Assembly (NCBI GenBank): GCA_029863355.1
Contig: JAOTVO010000110.1
Location: 1 to 8,125 of the forward strand
Origin: Candidatus Krumholzibacteriia bacterium
GTDB lineage: Bacteria; Krumholzibacteriota; Krumholzibacteria; WVZY01; JAKEHA01
DNA length: 8,125 nucleotides
Reading direction: 5' to 3'
The position numbers and the translations under genes were made by a program. The notes below the pieces were generated by a model. It worked only from the letters and a program-made list of their open reading frames with translations, ran no database searches and had not been told where the DNA came from. Below, piece by piece: positions 6,521 through 8,125 of this stretch. The stretch's first letter is position 1. Each line of letters begins with the position of its first letter.

Positions 6521-7378
6521 ATGAAGCTCGTGAGTTTCGGCGCGGTCGGTGAGGAACGACCCGGGGTCGTCGCAGGCGGAGAGATCGTCGACCTGCTCGC
6601 GGTCGATCCGTCGCTGCCGGCGACGGTGCGCGGGATCCTCGCGGCGGACGCGCTGGCGCGCGTGGCCGAGATCGCCGCGCGGGCGGCGTCGCTGCCCGCG
6701 CGCGCGCGGCGCGCGCCGGGGTCGGTGCGGCTGGGGCCGCCGGTGACGGATCCGTCGAAGATCATCTGCGTGGGGAGAAACTACCCGGCGCACGCCGCCG
6801 AGCAGGGCCGGGAGCCGCCGGGCTTTCCCCTGCTCTTCGGCAAAGGGCCGAACGCGCTCTGCGGAGACGGCGATGCGGTTCCCTACCCGCGCGACACGGA
6901 GGCCCTGGATTACGAGGTGGAGCTGGCCTTCGTGATCGGCGCGCGCGCCTCCAGCGTGCCCCGTGCGCGCGCGCGCGCGTGCGTGGCGGGCTACACGATC
7001 CTCGTCGACCTCACGGCGCGCGACCTGCAGCGGCGCGAGGGGCAGTGGTTCCGCGCGAAGAGCTTCGACGGAGCGGCGCCGATGGGACCCTACCTAGTCA
7101 CCGGCGACGAGGTGGGCGATCCGCACGCGCTGGCGATTTCCCTGGAGGTCAACGGGGAGACGCGGCAGTCGAGCCGCACGAGCGAGATGACCTTCACGGT
7201 TGACGACCTGGTGGCCCACATCACCAAGACGATCACGCTGGAACCGGGCGACGTCGTCGCCACGGGCACGCCCGCGGGCGTGGGGGCGCACAGCGACCCG
7301 CAGCGCTTTCTCGTGCGCGGCGACCGGCTGGCGGCGCGCGTCGAATCGCTGGGCGCGCTCGCCGTGACCATTGTGTAG
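6521..7378 (+). CDS. Fumarylacetoacetate hydrolase (FAH) family protein
   Basis: Cytoplasmic metal-dependent enzyme of 285 residues in the family that hydrolyses, decarboxylates or hydrates 2-oxo acids and acylpyruvates. The N-terminal third is the less conserved MKLVSF...VDLL segment. The catalytic core starts at PSKIICVGRNYPAHAAEQG (about residues 78-96). Expected metal ligands are Glu132 and Glu134 in DYEVELAFVIG and Asp163 in LVDLTARDLQRREGQW. Later core motifs are AKSFDGAAPMGPYLV and GDVVATGTPAGVG. The usual VGLNYxDH is here VGRNYPAH, a small deviation at a conserved place. Specificity (fumarylpyruvate, acylpyruvate, oxaloacetate or a homoprotocatechuate intermediate) cannot be assigned, and no aromatic-degradation genes flank it. 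The start is set by the promoter directly upstream; no Shine-Dalgarno is present. A glycosyltransferase follows after 7 bases. Confidence 0.93.
   Translation: MKLVSFGAVGEERPGVVAGGEIVDLLAVDPSLPATVRGILAADALARVAEIAARAASLPARARRAPGSVRLGPPVTDPSKIICVGRNYPAHAAEQGREPPGFPLLFGKGPNALCGDGDAVPYPRDTEALDYEVELAFVIGARASSVPRARARACVAGYTILVDLTARDLQRREGQWFRAKSFDGAAPMGPYLVTGDEVGDPHALAISLEVNGETRQSSRTSEMTFTVDDLVAHITKTITLEPGDVVATGTPAGVGAHSDPQRFLVRGDRLAARVESLGALAVTIV
6962..6985 (+). repeat. Alternating pyrimidine-purine tract inside the FAH gene
   Basis: Twenty-four bases alternate strictly pyrimidine-purine, mostly (CG)n with three TG steps. The tract encodes the Arg-Ala run RARARAC in a loop before the metal-binding Asp163. 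Such tracts can adopt Z-DNA under negative supercoiling and can slip during replication. Here it is in frame and the gene is intact. Confidence 0.6.
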
Positions 7379-7385
7379 GCCGGGA

Positions 7386-8125
7386 ATGGAAGCGAGCACG
7401 CGAACAGACCGTCCACGCATCCTGGTGATCACGCCGTGGGACCGCATGTGGTCGCTCGACGCGGGCGCGGGCGTGTCCGACGAGCACCACTTCATCGCGG
7501 GCTTCACCCGCGCGGGCTACGAGGTCCATTTCCTCGCCCCGGCGGCGCCGGAGGCGGGCGCTGTGCACTACGAGAACGTCGAGCTGCACACCTACCCGAA
7601 CTTCTTCCACTGGACGGCCGGATGGCCCTCGGTCCTCCGGCGTCTCCTGTGGCCGCTCCTCTTCCACCTGGTGGTGGCGCCACCCGCGTTGCGCCTGCTG
7701 CGCGCGCTCCGTCCGGTCTTCGTGCTCGGCCTCTCGCACTACACCCCGCTTACCACCTGGCTCTGCCGCCGCGCGGGTGTGCCCGCCGGGGTGAAGCTGG
7801 CCGGCGTGATGGATCTGGTGCACACGGAGTGGCCGCGGCCGCGCTACTTCTTCAAGAACTTCGAGCAGCTGGCCGCGCTTCGCTTTCCGCAGGACGCGTG
7901 GATCGTTCTCGACGACGGCACGCGCGGCGGCGATGTCCTGCGCGCGCGCGGGATCGACCCGGAGCGCATCCACTTTCTGCCCAACGGGCTGGACGTGGAG
8001 TGGCTGGACGCGCCCGCGCCGGACCGCGCCGCGGCGCGCGCCCGCCTGGGCATTTCCGGCGAGGCGCGCGTCGTACTCTTCCTCGCACGGTTGGTGGCGT
8101 CGAAGCGGCCCGTCGATCTGGTACG
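7386..8125 (+). CDS. GT-B (GT4-like) glycosyltransferase, N-terminal part, truncated by window end
   Basis: The 246 visible codons give the whole N-terminal acceptor-side domain and the start of the donor-binding domain of a GT-B glycosyltransferase, which transfers a sugar from a nucleotide-sugar to a glycan, lipid or small molecule. The N-terminus RILVITPWDRMWSLDAGAGVSDEHHFIAGFTRAGYEVHFLAP is a strand followed by the usual helix and 'G-[YH]-x-V' strand. The interdomain stretch HFLPNGLD (Asn200, Gly201) matches the GT4 'pNGvD' motif. VVLFLARLVASKRP carries the Arg235 and Lys240 expected to bind donor phosphate, with Ala234 where Gly is usual. The catalytic EX7E motif would lie beyond the window. 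A hydrophobic run WPLLFHLVVAPPALRLL (about residues 89-105) may be a membrane-associating helix. The gene starts 7 bases after the FAH gene with no clear Shine-Dalgarno. Acceptor and sugar are unknown. Confidence 0.88.
   Translation, partial: MEASTRTDRPRILVITPWDRMWSLDAGAGVSDEHHFIAGFTRAGYEVHFLAPAAPEAGAVHYENVELHTYPNFFHWTAGWPSVLRRLLWPLLFHLVVAPPALRLLRALRPVFVLGLSHYTPLTTWLCRRAGVPAGVKLAGVMDLVHTEWPRPRYFFKNFEQLAALRFPQDAWIVLDDGTRGGDVLRARGIDPERIHFLPNGLDVEWLDAPAPDRAAARARLGISGEARVVLFLARLVASKRPVDLV

Noticed and set aside
6698..6720. GC-alternating, partly palindromic stretch in the FAH gene
   Set aside because: It encodes an Ala/Arg linker, the alternation is interrupted, and nothing distinguishes it from codon bias.
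5167..6765. Minus-strand open frame of 532 codons opposite dsbD and the FAH gene start
   Set aside because: Antisense shadow of DsbD, which has all family motifs; low-complexity Gly/Glu/His composition and it crosses two real genes and an intergenic promoter.

Overview
This 8.1 kb window of very GC-rich DNA looks like ordinary chromosomal sequence from a Gram-negative bacterium. It has a periplasmic disulfide-relay protein (DsbD), an exported protein with a signal peptide, and dense coding with strong G/C preference at third positions. Myxococcota, Gemmatimonadota or another high-GC lineage would fit, but the sequence alone does not fix the phylum. I found no rRNA, tRNA, insertion sequence, integrase, phage gene or CRISPR array.

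Layout: (1) Positions 1-2022, minus strand: an amino-acid permease of the APC superfamily (CAT/ApcT-like) fused to at least two C-terminal universal-stress-protein (Usp) domains; its 3' end lies outside the window. (2) About 2023-2135: a short divergent intergenic region with one sigma70-like promoter per strand. (3) 2136-4544, plus strand: a probable three-gene operon of a class I O-methyltransferase, a UbiA/MenA-like membrane prenyltransferase, and an exported DUF3108-like protein whose start overlaps the prenyltransferase. (4) 4545-4653: an intergenic region with a good promoter followed by a GC-rich hairpin at the predicted mRNA 5' end. (5) 4654-6486: a full-length DsbD with all three redox cysteine pairs. 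(6) 6521-7378: a fumarylacetoacetate hydrolase (FAH) family enzyme with its own extended -10 promoter. (7) 7386-8125: the N-terminal part of a GT-B (GT4-like) glycosyltransferase, 7 nt after the FAH gene and probably co-transcribed.

Functionally the genes are mixed: amino-acid uptake with a nucleotide-sensing-type domain, a prenyltransferase/methyltransferase pair that could act on a quinone or other prenylated aromatic, reductant transfer to the periplasm, 2-oxoacid catabolism, and glycan synthesis. No novel defence, mobile or secretion system is apparent. The most notable points are the tandem-Usp permease with a non-canonical nucleotide-binding loop, the recurring placement of -10 boxes so close to start codons that the mRNAs would be leaderless or nearly so, the O-methyltransferase/prenyltransferase pairing, and the 5'-terminal hairpin on the dsbD transcript.
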